Assembly: GCA_903929455.1 (NCBI GenBank)
Contig: CAIYVA010000013.1
Location: 1-34,700 of the forward strand
Source: an uncultured Pseudomonadota bacterium
Lineage (GTDB): Bacteria > Pseudomonadota > Gammaproteobacteria > Steroidobacterales > Steroidobacteraceae
Length of the DNA: 34,700 nt
Reading direction: 5' to 3'
Positions 7,068 to 16,694 of this stretch are shown here, in pieces. Below the pieces are notes generated by a model. That model did no database searches. It was given only the letters and a program-made list of their open reading frames with translations, and was not told the DNA's origin. A program made the position numbers and the translations under genes. Each line of letters begins with the position of its first letter. Positions within the stretch are counted from its first letter, which is position 1.

Positions 7068-8668
7068 ACATCACAGCAGGTGAGGCCACCATGCGCCTCT
7101 TGGCCCACTATGGCGTCGATCGGGTCTACGGTGTGCCCGGCGTCCATACATTGGACTTTTGTCGCGGACTCGGATCGGATGCGGCCGTACGCCACATCCA
7201 AGCACGCAATGAGCAAGGTGCGGGTTTCATGGCTGAGGGGCATGCCCGAGCTACAGGCCTCCCTGGCGTCGCGCTGGTGATTTCCGGGCCCGGCGTTACC
7301 AATGCGGCGACTGCGCTTGGGCAGTGCTATGCAGACTCTCTGCCCATGCTATTGATATCAGCCGAACCGGTGGTCGGCAGCATCGGCAAAGGCTGGGGTG
7401 TGCTGCATGAAATTACTGAGCAGAAGGCAGTGACCGCGCCGCTGACGGCGTGGTCGGCGACTGCGTATCGCGCCGCCGATATTCCCGTGCTCCTCGCTCA
7501 GGCCTTTTCCTTGTTTGCCAGTGAGCGGCCCCGACCAGTACATATTTCTATTCCGATTGACGTGCAAGCGGAGCTGGTGGCGGATGACTGGAGCGCGGTT
7601 ATACCGCCGCCGCGTGCCGAAGGCTCCCGCCAACGCCTAGAAGAGGCGGCCCGTTGGTTACGCGCTGCAGAACGTCCACTCATCTTATGTGGTGGAGGTG
7701 CGGTTGGCGCTGCGGGGGATCTGCAGTCGATTGCCGAAGCCTTGGGCGCGTTGGTGATCGCTAGCACGGCAGGCAAGGGCATCGTGGCGGACGATCATCC
7801 CTTAAGTCTATCGGCCAGCACTGTCCGAGCGGAGACCCGCGCATACATTGCGCAGTCTGACTGCCTGCTTGCAGTCGGCACTGAATTATCCGAAACCGAT
7901 AGTTTTGTGGAACGACTCGAGATCACTGGACGCTTGATCCGGATCGACCTTGACCCTAAAAAGATGAACGACCTTTACCCCGCCGATCTAGCGATCGTCG
8001 GCGACGCTGGGCCTGCGATGGCAATACTGGCTGCATTGTTGTCCGATCATCAAAATCCTCTGGCTGCTGGCCAAGCGAAGGCGAGTGCCGCTGCTATCCG
8101 CCAGCGTATCTCCGACCACTTGTCTGCTTCCGAGAAAAAACATACGCGGTTGTTAATGGCGCTAAGAGCCTGTTGTCCAGCGGAGACGGTATTTTCCGGA
8201 GATGCTTGCCAACTGGTGTATACCGGCGCTTTCGCCATGCCGGTATTAAAGCCCCGGCAGTGGTTTTATCCTGCTGGTTATTGCGCGCTTGGCAATGGTC
8301 TTCCTAATGGCATTGGTGCCAAACTCGCCTTACCTGCTACACCTGTCGTGGTGCTCGCCGGCGATGGCGGCTTTATGTTCACGGTGCAAGAATTAATGAC
8401 AGCAGCTGAGCTTGATCTGCCGCTACCGATCATTATCTGGGAGAATGGCGGCCTCAAACAGATCCAAGATGATTTGGATGCCAGAGGCATCGAGAGGGTC
8501 GGCGTTGAAGGTGCCAACCCGGATTTCGAACTGCTGGCGCGCGCGTTTGGTTGTCACGCGGTTCGACCTGATAGCCTTGAGGCCTTCCAAGCGGCTGTCG
8601 TGAGTGCGTTCCAAAGTGACAAACCGACGGTTATTACTGTCCATGAAGAAGTGAAGTGGCTTGCATGA
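7064..8668 (+). CDS. Thiamine-diphosphate 2-oxoacid decarboxylase, AruI-like (534 aa)
   Basis: The N-terminal half has [15 protein letters not shown] (22-36) and [15 protein letters not shown], where E50 is the glutamate that activates the cofactor. The C-terminal half has the diphosphate motif starting GDGGF (433-437) and ending at ENGG with N461. Among acetolactate-synthase-like enzymes, the [11 protein letters not shown] segment resembles 5-guanidino-2-oxopentanoate decarboxylase (AruI), which precedes an aldehyde dehydrogenase in arginine breakdown. No aminotransferase like AruH is present here, so the oxoacid probably comes from the hydroxyacid dehydrogenase at 3153 instead. The start is a GTG with AAGGAG eight bases upstream, overlapping the GMC stop by four bases (GTGA). 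The likely product is an aldehyde handed to the next enzyme. An acetolactate-forming role is less likely, as no small subunit is seen. Confidence 0.88.
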   Translation: MNITAGEATMRLLAHYGVDRVYGVPGVHTLDFCRGLGSDAAVRHIQARNEQGAGFMAEGHARATGLPGVALVISGPGVTNAATALGQCYADSLPMLLISAEPVVGSIGKGWGVLHEITEQKAVTAPLTAWSATAYRAADIPVLLAQAFSLFASERPRPVHISIPIDVQAELVADDWSAVIPPPRAEGSRQRLEEAARWLRAAERPLILCGGGAVGAAGDLQSIAEALGALVIASTAGKGIVADDHPLSLSASTVRAETRAYIAQSDCLLAVGTELSETDSFVERLEITGRLIRIDLDPKKMNDLYPADLAIVGDAGPAMAILAALLSDHQNPLAAGQAKASAAAIRQRISDHLSASEKKHTRLLMALRACCPAETVFSGDACQLVYTGAFAMPVLKPRQWFYPAGYCALGNGLPNGIGAKLALPATPVVVLAGDGGFMFTVQELMTAAELDLPLPIIIWENGGLKQIQDDLDARGIERVGVEGANPDFELLARAFGCHAVRPDSLEAFQAAVVSAFQSDKPTVITVHEEVKWLA

Positions 8669-10137
8669 AAACCTATCAATACTTTTGTGATGGTCAGTGG
8701 CGCGATCCGAGTTCAGGTCTTTGGTTCGAAAGCGACAATCCGACGCGAGGCGCGCCGTGGGCGCGCATTCCTCGGTGCAATGCTGAGGATGTCGAGGCAG
8801 CAGTGCAAGCGGCGCACCGCTGCTTTAGTACAGGCGCTTGGTCACGAACCAATGCGGCAGGGCGAGGTCGTCTGTTGCGTCGGATGGGGGATGTGGTCGT
8901 CCGTCATGCGGAGCAACTGGGTGCCATTGAAACGACCGATAACGGCAAACGCCGTAGTGACATCGTAGAGCCACTGAAGACGTGGCTGGCGGATAGTTTT
9001 TATTATTATGCTGGCCTCGCTGACAAAGTCGAGGGCGCGGTCATCCCTGTCGATGCGCCAGATCTTTTGAATTACACGCGTCGGGAACCTTATGGTGTGT
9101 GTGCTTGCATCACCGCTTGGAACTCGCCATTGCTCATTGCGATCTGGAAGATGGCCCCCGCGTTAGCGGCGGGCAATACCCTGGTGCTTAAGCCCTCCGA
9201 GCATGCGTCGGCTTCCACCTTGGCCCTGATGGAGGTCTTAGCCGAAGCTGACTTACCACCGGGTCTTGTGAACGTGGTTACCGGCTTTGGCCCCGAGGCA
9301 GGTGCCGCTTTAGTGGATCATCCTCTTGTGAGACTGTTGAGCTTCACCGGCGGATTCACTGGTGGCAGTCATGTGGCCGCTGCGGCTGGCCGGCAAGCGA
9401 AGCCAGTCATTATGGAACTTGGCGGCAAATCGCCGCAGATCGTATTTAGAGATGCTGACCTGGAGCTTGCCGTGCATGGTGTGGCGAGTGGCATCTTTCC
9501 ACCCAGTGGGCAAAGTTGTATTTCCGGTTCCCGGGCGATTGTGCATCGCAGCTTGTACGATCAGTTCGTTCGCTCCCTCTGTGAGGTTGCGGGCAGAGCT
9601 CGGTTGGGTGATCCCGCTGATCCCATGACGCAGGTACCGCCGATCGCTAATCGGTCCCACTTCGATCGAGTGCTACAGGCCATCGAGACGGCCAAAAAGG
9701 AGGGTGCACATTGCGTGCTCGGCGGAGTACCTACGCACCTACCGGAACTCGGTGGTTGGTTTATAGGTCCGACCGTGTTTACCAACGTTACGCCACAGAT
9801 GCAGATCATGCGGGAAGAAATCTTTGGACCCGTCATTGCTGTGTTGCCCTTCGATGATGACGAAGAGGCCATTCGCTTGGCCAACGACACCGACTATGGT
9901 TTAGCTGCCGGCTTATGGACCGCGGACACCGCGCGTGCCATTGGATTCGCTGATCGTATTCAGGCGGGGACGGTCTATATCAACAATTACTACAATGCGA
10001 CTACTCAATCACCGGTCGGTGGTTTCAAACGATCTGGCTATGGGCGGGAAAATGGGCTGGAGGGGATGCTGGCGTACCTGCAAACCAAGTCGATTTGGGT
10101 GTCAACTGCCCCTCATCAGCCGAATCCATTCCCCTAG
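8665..10137 (+). CDS. NAD(P)-dependent aldehyde dehydrogenase (490 aa)
   Basis: A complete class-type aldehyde dehydrogenase: ITAWNSPL with N153, LKPSEHAS with K176, the nucleotide-fold SFTGGFTGG (226-234), MELGGKSPQ with base E251, and SGQSC with nucleophile C285. REEIFGPVIAV and GYGRENGLEGM follow near the C-terminus. It oxidises an aldehyde to the acid in the cytoplasm. The ATG overlaps the stop of the decarboxylase (ATGA), which argues for direct co-translation and for its using that enzyme's product, as KauB does after AruI. It might also take the aldehyde made by the GMC enzyme. It ends in convergent overlap with the transporter gene: the CTAG at 10134-10137 contains both stop codons. 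In the common SFTGG-S-xx-TG pattern the serine is missing (SFTGGFTGG), a mild deviation. Confidence 0.92.
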   Translation: MKTYQYFCDGQWRDPSSGLWFESDNPTRGAPWARIPRCNAEDVEAAVQAAHRCFSTGAWSRTNAAGRGRLLRRMGDVVVRHAEQLGAIETTDNGKRRSDIVEPLKTWLADSFYYYAGLADKVEGAVIPVDAPDLLNYTRREPYGVCACITAWNSPLLIAIWKMAPALAAGNTLVLKPSEHASASTLALMEVLAEADLPPGLVNVVTGFGPEAGAALVDHPLVRLLSFTGGFTGGSHVAAAAGRQAKPVIMELGGKSPQIVFRDADLELAVHGVASGIFPPSGQSCISGSRAIVHRSLYDQFVRSLCEVAGRARLGDPADPMTQVPPIANRSHFDRVLQAIETAKKEGAHCVLGGVPTHLPELGGWFIGPTVFTNVTPQMQIMREEIFGPVIAVLPFDDDEEAIRLANDTDYGLAAGLWTADTARAIGFADRIQAGTVYINNYYNATTQSPVGGFKRSGYGRENGLEGMLAYLQTKSIWVSTAPHQPNPFP

Positions 10138-11480
10138 CGCACTTGCGGCGGCGTGCCAATCGGCACGCCGGTAGCGCGTTCCTGATCGGCCACGACGCTT
10201 TTGATGGACCAGAAGTAGTGGGCTGCGGCCCAAAATCCAACGGGCACCAAGCACAGTACAGCGAGTCTCAGCGAGGCCGCCGTTGGTTCTGCTGTTGGTG
10301 AAAACCAATCGCTCAGAAAGCCCACCGCCTGTGGCGCCACAATCAGATTACCGACATTAGAAACGAAAATCTGGGCTGCACAGAACATCGCACGCATCTT
10401 CGGTTGCGCCAGATTGTTAAGGACTCCAAAGCACGGGCCAATGTAAAAATTGATCGATGGGATGAAGATCCAAAATAATATTTTTGCTAACGCCAACGAT
10501 TCCGTTCGATACAGCACAAAGGAGACCACCGTAGCCGCCCCAACCCAATAGCCAAGTAGCCTTGCAATCTTTCTCGGATCGGACATGGATGAGCTGGCGA
10601 GCCACCAACCAGTGAGCAAGGTCGCAGCGCCGCCGCCCCACAGATGGATCGGGCCGAGCAAGTTGCCCACCTCGTCGGTGGTCAGTCCATAACTGCGCTG
10701 TAATAAGGCGGGTGTCCAAAAGAGCAGCCCCCAGCCCCATGTTGCCGTTAACCCGGCGCCTAGCATCATGTGCATTGCCGAGCGTTGTGTGCGTAAGAAA
10801 CGCAACGTATCCATTAGACTCGGCGCCGGATCAGAGCCCGTTAGATCGAGTTGTCCTCGTTTGGGCTCTCGGACCGTGACAAAAATCAAAAGACCGATGA
10901 CGACACCCGCGATACCTAATATCAAAAAAACCGGCCGCCAGCCATACAGTCCAGCAATGGTGCCCGCCCCCGATGCAGCCAGGTAAGCGCCCAGTGGCGC
11001 GCCCAGAGAGAAGACTGTGAGTGCCATCGGGCGACGATTCACCGGGAAGTAGTCCGACAGAATGGAATTGGCGCCGGGGGTGCCACCCGCCTCTCCGACG
11101 CCCACGCCGATGCGAGTCAACAAAAATTGACCTTGGGTACGGGCAATGCCTGTTAGGGCCGTCATTGCTGACCAAAGAATCAAAGAGGCGGTAATGATCT
11201 TGCGGCGATTGTGCCGATCAATCAGCCAACTGAGCGGAAATCCGAGGACGACATAAAAGGCTGCCAGTGCAGTCCCGGTCAGAAACGCAATGCCCGAGTC
11301 AGACAATTTCAACTCAAGACGGATAGGCTCGAGCACTGTTGAGGTGACATAACGATCGGCGATACTGATGGTGTACACCAGACACATCATGGCGAGCACA
11401 TACCAGCGATACACCGCGGAGGCTGTGCTGTCCCCCGTGGGGTCATTCGGCGAATTCGGTAACATCGGTTGTAACGCCAT
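10134..11480 (-). CDS. MFS transporter, spinster-like (448 aa)
   Basis: Twelve hydrophobic helices in two groups of six with a polar loop (EPKRGQLDLTGSDPAPS) between them. The N-terminal pattern IADRYVTSTVLEPIRLEL and the motif-A-like loop PLSWLIDRHNRRKI, then RIGVGVGEAGGTPGANS, resemble spinster-type MFS carriers that move organic anions or lipids. It probably imports the substrate of the neighbouring enzymes, or exports a product. The ATG at 11480 is chosen for its AGAGGGG ribosome site; the frame is open to 11555, but that start adds an arginine-rich leader. It is transcribed toward the enzyme run and shares its stop tetranucleotide, so it needs a promoter of its own in the 11481-11895 gap. 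Confidence 0.88.
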   Translation of the reverse strand: MALQPMLPNSPNDPTGDSTASAVYRWYVLAMMCLVYTISIADRYVTSTVLEPIRLELKLSDSGIAFLTGTALAAFYVVLGFPLSWLIDRHNRRKIITASLILWSAMTALTGIARTQGQFLLTRIGVGVGEAGGTPGANSILSDYFPVNRRPMALTVFSLGAPLGAYLAASGAGTIAGLYGWRPVFLILGIAGVVIGLLIFVTVREPKRGQLDLTGSDPAPSLMDTLRFLRTQRSAMHMMLGAGLTATWGWGLLFWTPALLQRSYGLTTDEVGNLLGPIHLWGGGAATLLTGWWLASSSMSDPRKIARLLGYWVGAATVVSFVLYRTESLALAKILFWIFIPSINFYIGPCFGVLNNLAQPKMRAMFCAAQIFVSNVGNLIVAPQAVGFLSDWFSPTAEPTAASLRLAVLCLVPVGFWAAAHYFWSIKSVVADQERATGVPIGTPPQVR

Positions 11481-11895
11481 AATTACGCCCCTCTCTTCCT
11501 CAAAGAGTAACAAGTTCCGACGGCTCAGGTGGCGGCTTTGCCGTCTGGAGGCCAACTGCGACAGCGCCAGACGTTTTTATATCGCTCTGGATAGGTGGGG
11601 CAGACGGCCGTAGTGCGTGGAATTAGCCTAAAGCACAGTCAACCTAGCGCCATTGTCACATAGGGCGAAATAGTCCCCCGATGGCAAGAAAATCAGCGGC
11701 TTATAAGGCTGCTAACAGATGCCTTTTTGACATTTACACCAGAAAATTGCGTAAGCGGATTCAGTCAATTGGCATTAAGCGATGCCATGCGAACTTGGCT
11801 AGATCGAGTTGTGCTCGCGGGGGGTAATGCTCCAAGCTAGCTCCATGCTTAAGATCAATAGAATAAGCACGTAAATACGAGGAGTGTGCGGGTCA
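11481..11895. other. 415-base divergent gap with repeat copy C
   Basis: It separates the leftward transporter from the rightward methyltransferase and must hold both promoters. Repeat copy C lies at 11727-11790. The palindrome CTTATAAG is at 11699-11706. No gene was found here. Confidence 0.55.
11727..11790 (+). repeat. Upstream repeat family, copy C
   Basis: The best-conserved part, 11751-11776, matches 52-77 at 22 of 26 bases. It is 120 bases before the methyltransferase start and in the same orientation as copies A and B, more than 10 kb away from them. Confidence 0.6.
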
Positions 11896-12771
11896 ATGTC
11901 TATTGAAAGTCTCGAGTCTGTACCCGCCAAGCCGTATGAAAAAAATATTGGCATCCTTGATATTTACGAGAGTTACAAAAACTCACCTTATTTATCAATC
12001 AAATGGTCATCGTATTTCCAAGTGTATGCTGAGCTTTTCGAGCAATACAGGGATAAGCCGATGACTTTTGTGGAGGTTGGGGTCTCCAATGGTGGTTCTT
12101 TGTTCATGTGGCGAGATTATTTTGGGCCGAAGGCTCGCGTCATTGGAATTGATCTGAATCCGCTCGCTAAGAAGTGGGAACAAGAAGGCTTTGAAATTCA
12201 CATCGGAGATCAGAGCGACCCTATTTTCTGGGAGACATTTTTTGCAAGTGTAGGATTGGTTGATGTTGTCTTAGACGATGGCGGGCACAGGTTCGAGCAG
12301 CAAATTGTCACGGCGCATCACTGTATTGCAGGCATTAGAGATGGTGGTCTAATGATTGTGGAAGATACGCATACAAACTATTTATCAGAGTTTGGTTATC
12401 CCTCGAAATATTCATTCATTGAATGGGCAAGGGGACTGATTGACAATATTAATTCTCGCCATTTTTCCGCAGCAAAAATGTCTAAGCGTGCTTACAAAGA
12501 CAGTATTTACTCGGTCGAGTTCTTCGAATCCATAGTGGCTTTTAAAATCGATCGAAAAAAATGTTTTGACAACGAGTGGACTTCTAACGATGGCATCACG
12601 TGTCAAGCAGAGGATTTTCGATTTAAGGGGTCAGTGATTGAAAGGCTGAATCGGCTGGCTTCGATATTTTCGTTCTTAAAAATCCTGCCTGGCTTGACGG
12701 CTATAAAAAATATGTGCTTCAGACGCTACACGGCTTACTGTATGAAGAAAAAAGTGAGCAGGTATTTTTGA
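11896..12771 (+). CDS. Orphan class I SAM-dependent methyltransferase, MycE/CmcI-like (291 aa)
   Basis: The SAM-binding strand and loop are FVEVGVSNGGSLFMW (58-72), with the acid of the second strand in VIGIDLNP (82-89). VLDDGGH (D127, D128, H131) and IVEDTHT (E156, D157) are placed like the metal-binding acids of sugar O-methyltransferases of the MycE type and of the CmcI family. It probably methylates a hydroxyl of a sugar or natural product. The tail after about 235 is basic, with cysteines and aromatics (FRRYTAYCMKKK), and may touch membrane or nucleic acid. GAGGAG lies 11 bases before the ATG; a GTG at 11884 is too near that site. The gene is clearly AT-rich against its neighbours and has no partner genes, which suggests transfer. 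Confidence 0.75.
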   Translation: MSIESLESVPAKPYEKNIGILDIYESYKNSPYLSIKWSSYFQVYAELFEQYRDKPMTFVEVGVSNGGSLFMWRDYFGPKARVIGIDLNPLAKKWEQEGFEIHIGDQSDPIFWETFFASVGLVDVVLDDGGHRFEQQIVTAHHCIAGIRDGGLMIVEDTHTNYLSEFGYPSKYSFIEWARGLIDNINSRHFSAAKMSKRAYKDSIYSVEFFESIVAFKIDRKKCFDNEWTSNDGITCQAEDFRFKGSVIERLNRLASIFSFLKILPGLTAIKNMCFRRYTAYCMKKKVSRYF

Positions 12772-12919
12772 AGTCGCGCTTGCGTTTTGGGGCATTGCAT
12801 CAGAAAACGGCGAGGTCGCGCGCAAGGCGTGAGCGCTGCTGATCGGTGGATCTTAACCAGAGATGCGGCCTCTGCTCAATCGACGCATTAACTCACTCGC
12901 CAGTGGAAGTGGTGACACC

Positions 12920-12948
12920 AAAAAGAAAGGCGCCCGAAGGCGCCTTTC
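12920..12948 (-). terminator. Rho-independent terminator of hppA
   Basis: A perfect ten-pair stem (GAAAGGCGCC) with a CGAA loop at 12925-12948, followed on the minus strand by five T. It lies 24 bases past the hppA stop and may also stop readthrough from the methyltransferase. Confidence 0.85.
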
Positions 12949-12971
12949 TCTCGACTCTAAACGTTTCTCAA

Positions 12972-15029
12972 TTAGAGTAGTGGCACGAGCAGCAAGGCCA
13001 CAATGTTGATGATCTTGATCAACGGATTGATGGCAGGACCTGCGGTGTCCTTGTAAGGATCGCCGACGGTGTCACCCGTGACGGCAGCTTTATGGGTCTC
13101 AGAACCCTTGCCGCCAAAGTGGCCTTCCTCAATGTACTTTTTGGCATTGTCCCAAGCGCCACCACCGGTGCACATGGAGATGGCCACGAACAGTCCAGTG
13201 ACAATCGTACCGATCAGCAAGCCACCTAAGGCGCGGATACCGGCGCCTGGGCCCATCAGGTAGTTCATGCCAAAGCCGATGACCACGGGCACGAGAATCG
13301 GCAGCAGGGACGGCACCACCATTTCTTTGATGGCTGCGCGCGTGAGCATGTCGACTGCACGGCCGTACTCAGGTTTGGCTGTGCCAGCCATGATGCCTGG
13401 GATCTCTTTGAATTGACGACGCACTTCAACCACGACCGCGCCCGCTGCGCGACCGACGGCTTCCATGGCCATCGCACCAAACAAATACGGCACCAGTCCA
13501 CCAATGAACAGGCCGATGATGACTGATGGGTCAGACAACGAGAACAACTCAAGTTTGCCCAGCGCTTCTAGGTTGTGCGTGTAATCGGCAAACAGCACGA
13601 GTGCGGCAAGACCTGCGGAACCAATGGCATAGCCTTTGGTGACCGCTTTGGTGGTATTGCCCACGGCGTCTAACGCATCGGTGACCTGGCGAACTTCTTT
13701 CGGTAAGCCTGCCATTTCAGCGATACCACCGCCGTTGTCGGTGATCGGACCATACGCATCAAGCGCCACGATCATGCCAGTCATCGACAGCATGGCGGTT
13801 GCAGCAATGGCGATGCCATACAGACCTTCACCGGTGGCAGCACTTTCACCTAAAGTGTAGGCGCCGAAGATAGCAATACACACGGCAAGCACGGGCAGGG
13901 CAGTTGATTTCATGGAAATCGCCAGACCCGCGATGACGTTGGTGCCGTGACCTGTTTGAGAGGCGGCAGCCACGTAGCGCACGGGACCGTACTCTGTTGC
14001 CGTGTAGTACTCGGTGATGACGATCATGGCGGCGGTTAAGCCTAGACCAATCAGTGAGCAGAAGAACAAGGGCAGCGCTTGCTCACCCATCATGTCTTGT
14101 GCAATGAAGTAGAACGCGATGGCTGCGATGACGCCTGACACCATCACGCCGCGATACAACGCGTTCATGATCTTGCCGCCCTCGTAGGCCTTCACAAAGA
14201 AGGTGCCGACGATCGAGGCAACGATGGAGACAGAGCCTAAGACCAACGGGAACAAGACCGCGTTAGGGCCTAAGGCTTTGACAGTGAGGCCGGCCAACAC
14301 CATGGTCGCGACCACGGTGACCGCATAGGTTTCAAACAAGTCAGCCGCCATGCCGGCGCAGTCACCGACGTTATCACCGACGTTGTCGGCGATGACCGCT
14401 GGGTTTCTAGGATCATCTTCTGGAATACCGGCTTCAACTTTGCCGACCAAATCAGCGCCCACGTCGGCGCCTTTCGTGAAGATGCCGCCGCCTAAGCGCG
14501 CGAAAATGGAAATCAGCGAGCCACCAAAAGCGAGACCGATCAGCGAATGTAGCGCCTGATCCTCATCGCCCAGATAGTTCAACATCAGGCCGTAGTAGCT
14601 AGCGACGCCTAAAAGACCTAAGCCCACCACCAACATACCGGTGATGGCGCCGCCGCGAAACGCGACCGCTAAAGCCGGATTTAAACCAATGCTCGCTGCG
14701 TGTGCGGTGCGTACGTGGGCACGCACAGACACGTTCATGCCGATGTAGCCGGCAAGTCCCGAGAGGACTGCGCCCACCAAGAAGCCACCGGCGGTTGGCC
14801 AGTTCAGGCCTAAACCCAAGAGAACAAACAACACCGCGCCCACAATGGAGATGGTGAGGTACTGACGGTTCAAGAAAGCATTCGCGCCGGCTTGAATGGC
14901 CGCGGCAATTTCGCGCATCCGCTCATTACCAGTGGGTTGGGCGACGATCCAGCGGGCGGCCCACACCCCATAGAGAATTGCGAGCACGCTCGCGCCAATT
15001 GCCAGCCAGAGGGCGTAATTACTCAGCAT
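12972..15029 (-). CDS. hppA: Membrane-bound proton-pumping pyrophosphatase, K+-independent (685 aa)
   Basis: It hydrolyses pyrophosphate and pumps protons across the inner membrane. About sixteen hydrophobic helices are visible. The substrate site has [11 protein letters not shown] (189-199), [21 protein letters not shown] (split over 215-235) and, near the end, [14 protein letters not shown]. At the position that sets potassium need, the motif [10 protein letters not shown] has K461 and T464, the mark of the K+-independent type; K+-dependent pumps have alanine there. GGGGAG lies before the ATG. It is 136 bases behind the PPi-dependent phosphofructokinase gene on the same strand. These two genes are reported as co-transcribed in the methanotroph Methylococcus, so they form a pyrophosphate-energy unit. 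A good terminator follows. Confidence 0.97.
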   Translation of the reverse strand: MLSNYALWLAIGASVLAILYGVWAARWIVAQPTGNERMREIAAAIQAGANAFLNRQYLTISIVGAVLFVLLGLGLNWPTAGGFLVGAVLSGLAGYIGMNVSVRAHVRTAHAASIGLNPALAVAFRGGAITGMLVVGLGLLGVASYYGLMLNYLGDEDQALHSLIGLAFGGSLISIFARLGGGIFTKGADVGADLVGKVEAGIPEDDPRNPAVIADNVGDNVGDCAGMAADLFETYAVTVVATMVLAGLTVKALGPNAVLFPLVLGSVSIVASIVGTFFVKAYEGGKIMNALYRGVMVSGVIAAIAFYFIAQDMMGEQALPLFFCSLIGLGLTAAMIVITEYYTATEYGPVRYVAAASQTGHGTNVIAGLAISMKSTALPVLAVCIAIFGAYTLGESAATGEGLYGIAIAATAMLSMTGMIVALDAYGPITDNGGGIAEMAGLPKEVRQVTDALDAVGNTTKAVTKGYAIGSAGLAALVLFADYTHNLEALGKLELFSLSDPSVIIGLFIGGLVPYLFGAMAMEAVGRAAGAVVVEVRRQFKEIPGIMAGTAKPEYGRAVDMLTRAAIKEMVVPSLLPILVPVVIGFGMNYLMGPGAGIRALGGLLIGTIVTGLFVAISMCTGGGAWDNAKKYIEEGHFGGKGSETHKAAVTGDTVGDPYKDTAGPAINPLIKIINIVALLLVPLL

Positions 15030-15165
15030 GAATTCAGTCTCCCCAGTTAAGTCTCGAGTTCAAAGTGATCGTGTTTCGGTCAAAAAATCGATGATATTGG
15101 CGAACATTGCCACAAGTCATTGAAATTTATGGTTTTTTTAACAAATGCCCATCACAGGTGGCAAA

Positions 15166-16449
15166 TTATACCTTGAAGCGCGTTTTCAACTTGCGCTTCA
15201 CTGCTTTGTTTTTGAGTTTCACATAGATCGGTAAGCCGTCCTTAAAGGGCGGGTAGTCCTCCCCAGCGATCAGTGGCGCCAAGTAGCGCCGGCAGGCGGC
15301 TGTGATCCCAAAGCCGTCGGCGGTCACAAAGCGTCGTGGGACCTTTTTCTCGACATTGGCCACGGCACTCAAGGGGGCGGCGGCGATGGTCCATCGATAG
15401 GGCTTGCTCGACTGTCGCACGATGACCGGAAGCACGGCATTTTTACCCTGAATAGCAAACTCCACAGCGGCTTTGCCGACCGCATACGCTTGGTCGACGT
15501 CGGTTTTAGAGGCAATGTGTCTAGCTGCGCGCTGCAAATAATCCGCCACAGCCCAGTGATGTTTGTAACCAAGATCGTCTTTGACGATGCGAGCGATTTC
15601 GGGGGCAGCGCCCCCTAGCTGCGCATGACCGAAGGCATCGACTGTGGTGCCTTCGGCTAAGAACTTACCATCGGGGCCTTTGACGCCTTCCGACACCACG
15701 ATCACGCAAAAACCATTTTTCTCTACACAGGCTTTAACGCGCGCGCTAAATTTTTTGCGATTAAAGGTGATTTCAGGGAACAAAATAATGTGTGGTGCTT
15801 GCTCGCGCGTCGTTCCGGCTAGCCCTGCGGCTGCAGCAATCCAACCTGCATGGCGACCCATCACCTCTAAAATAAATACTTTGGTGGATGTGCGCGCCAT
15901 GGAGGCGACATCAAGCGCTGCTTCTTGAGTCGATACCGCCACGTATTTGGCCACCGATCCAAAGCCTGGGCAGCAATCGGTGATCGGCAGATCATTGTCG
16001 ACTGTTTTAGGGACGCCGACGCAGATGATGGGGTAGTTCAGTTCGCTGCTGATGGCAGACACTTTGTGTGCCGTATCCATCGAGTCATTGCCACCGTTAT
16101 AGAAAAAATAGCCAATGTTGTGCGCGCGAAATACCTCGATTAAGCGTTCATATTTGGCGCGGTCCTGCGCAATGCTTTTAAGTTTATAGCGCGCCGATCC
16201 AAATGCGCCTGACGGTGTGTGGCGCAAGGCTTTGATCGCCGCCGTACTCTCGTAGCTGGTATCGATGAGTTCTTCGGTCAAGGCCCCCACAATGCCGTGG
16301 CGGCCCGCATACAGCGTGCCGATGTGTTTGCGGTGTTTGCGGCAGGCGTCGATCACGCCCGCGGCGGAGGCATTGATGACAGCGGTAACCCCACCGGATT
16401 GGGCGTAAAAGGCGTTGCGGGTCGTTGGGGTTGTGCTCTTTTTGGGCAT
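15166..16449 (-). CDS. pfp: Pyrophosphate-dependent 6-phosphofructokinase (427 aa)
   Basis: It phosphorylates fructose 6-phosphate with pyrophosphate instead of ATP, reversibly. The phosphoryl-donor motif is NGGNDSMDTA: the second acid D122 takes the place of the glycine of ATP-dependent enzymes (GGDGS) and blocks ATP. PKTVDND has K148, also typical of PPi enzymes, and the catalytic D151. EVMGRHAGWIA (195-205) binds the sugar phosphate. The GGNDSMDT form is shared with several bacterial PPi enzymes of this length, so it is not a defect. A basic tail (KLKNKAVKRKLKTRFKV) ends the protein. It lies upstream of hppA on the same strand and is divergent from adk, so enzymes of PPi and adenylate balance are grouped. 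Confidence 0.93.
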   Translation of the reverse strand: MPKKSTTPTTRNAFYAQSGGVTAVINASAAGVIDACRKHRKHIGTLYAGRHGIVGALTEELIDTSYESTAAIKALRHTPSGAFGSARYKLKSIAQDRAKYERLIEVFRAHNIGYFFYNGGNDSMDTAHKVSAISSELNYPIICVGVPKTVDNDLPITDCCPGFGSVAKYVAVSTQEAALDVASMARTSTKVFILEVMGRHAGWIAAAAGLAGTTREQAPHIILFPEITFNRKKFSARVKACVEKNGFCVIVVSEGVKGPDGKFLAEGTTVDAFGHAQLGGAAPEIARIVKDDLGYKHHWAVADYLQRAARHIASKTDVDQAYAVGKAAVEFAIQGKNAVLPVIVRQSSKPYRWTIAAAPLSAVANVEKKVPRRFVTADGFGITAACRRYLAPLIAGEDYPPFKDGLPIYVKLKNKAVKRKLKTRFKV

Positions 16450-16694
16450 GTTCGGTCCAAATCCTTGTCAATGACGGCAAGGATACCTGCTCGCCGGTCC
16501 TTAAAAAATGACCGAGCGCACGCTCTGTTGCCGCGAATAGGTCAGGGGTGGTCGCCTCTAGACTGACTGGGGGGCGCGGACGGGCTTTGGAGCGCCCGAA
16601 TTTGACGCCTTACCAAGTGCCCGTGCAACATAGCGACGCGGCCTGATCCGTGGCTCCCGGGTGGAGCGACAGCGTGCCGTATATGGGAATTTTT

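Noticed and set aside
15030-15165. Regulatory RNA or riboswitch before hppA
   Set aside because: The gap is AT-rich with a GGGGAG ribosome site, but no known fold could be drawn; it is probably just promoter and spacer.
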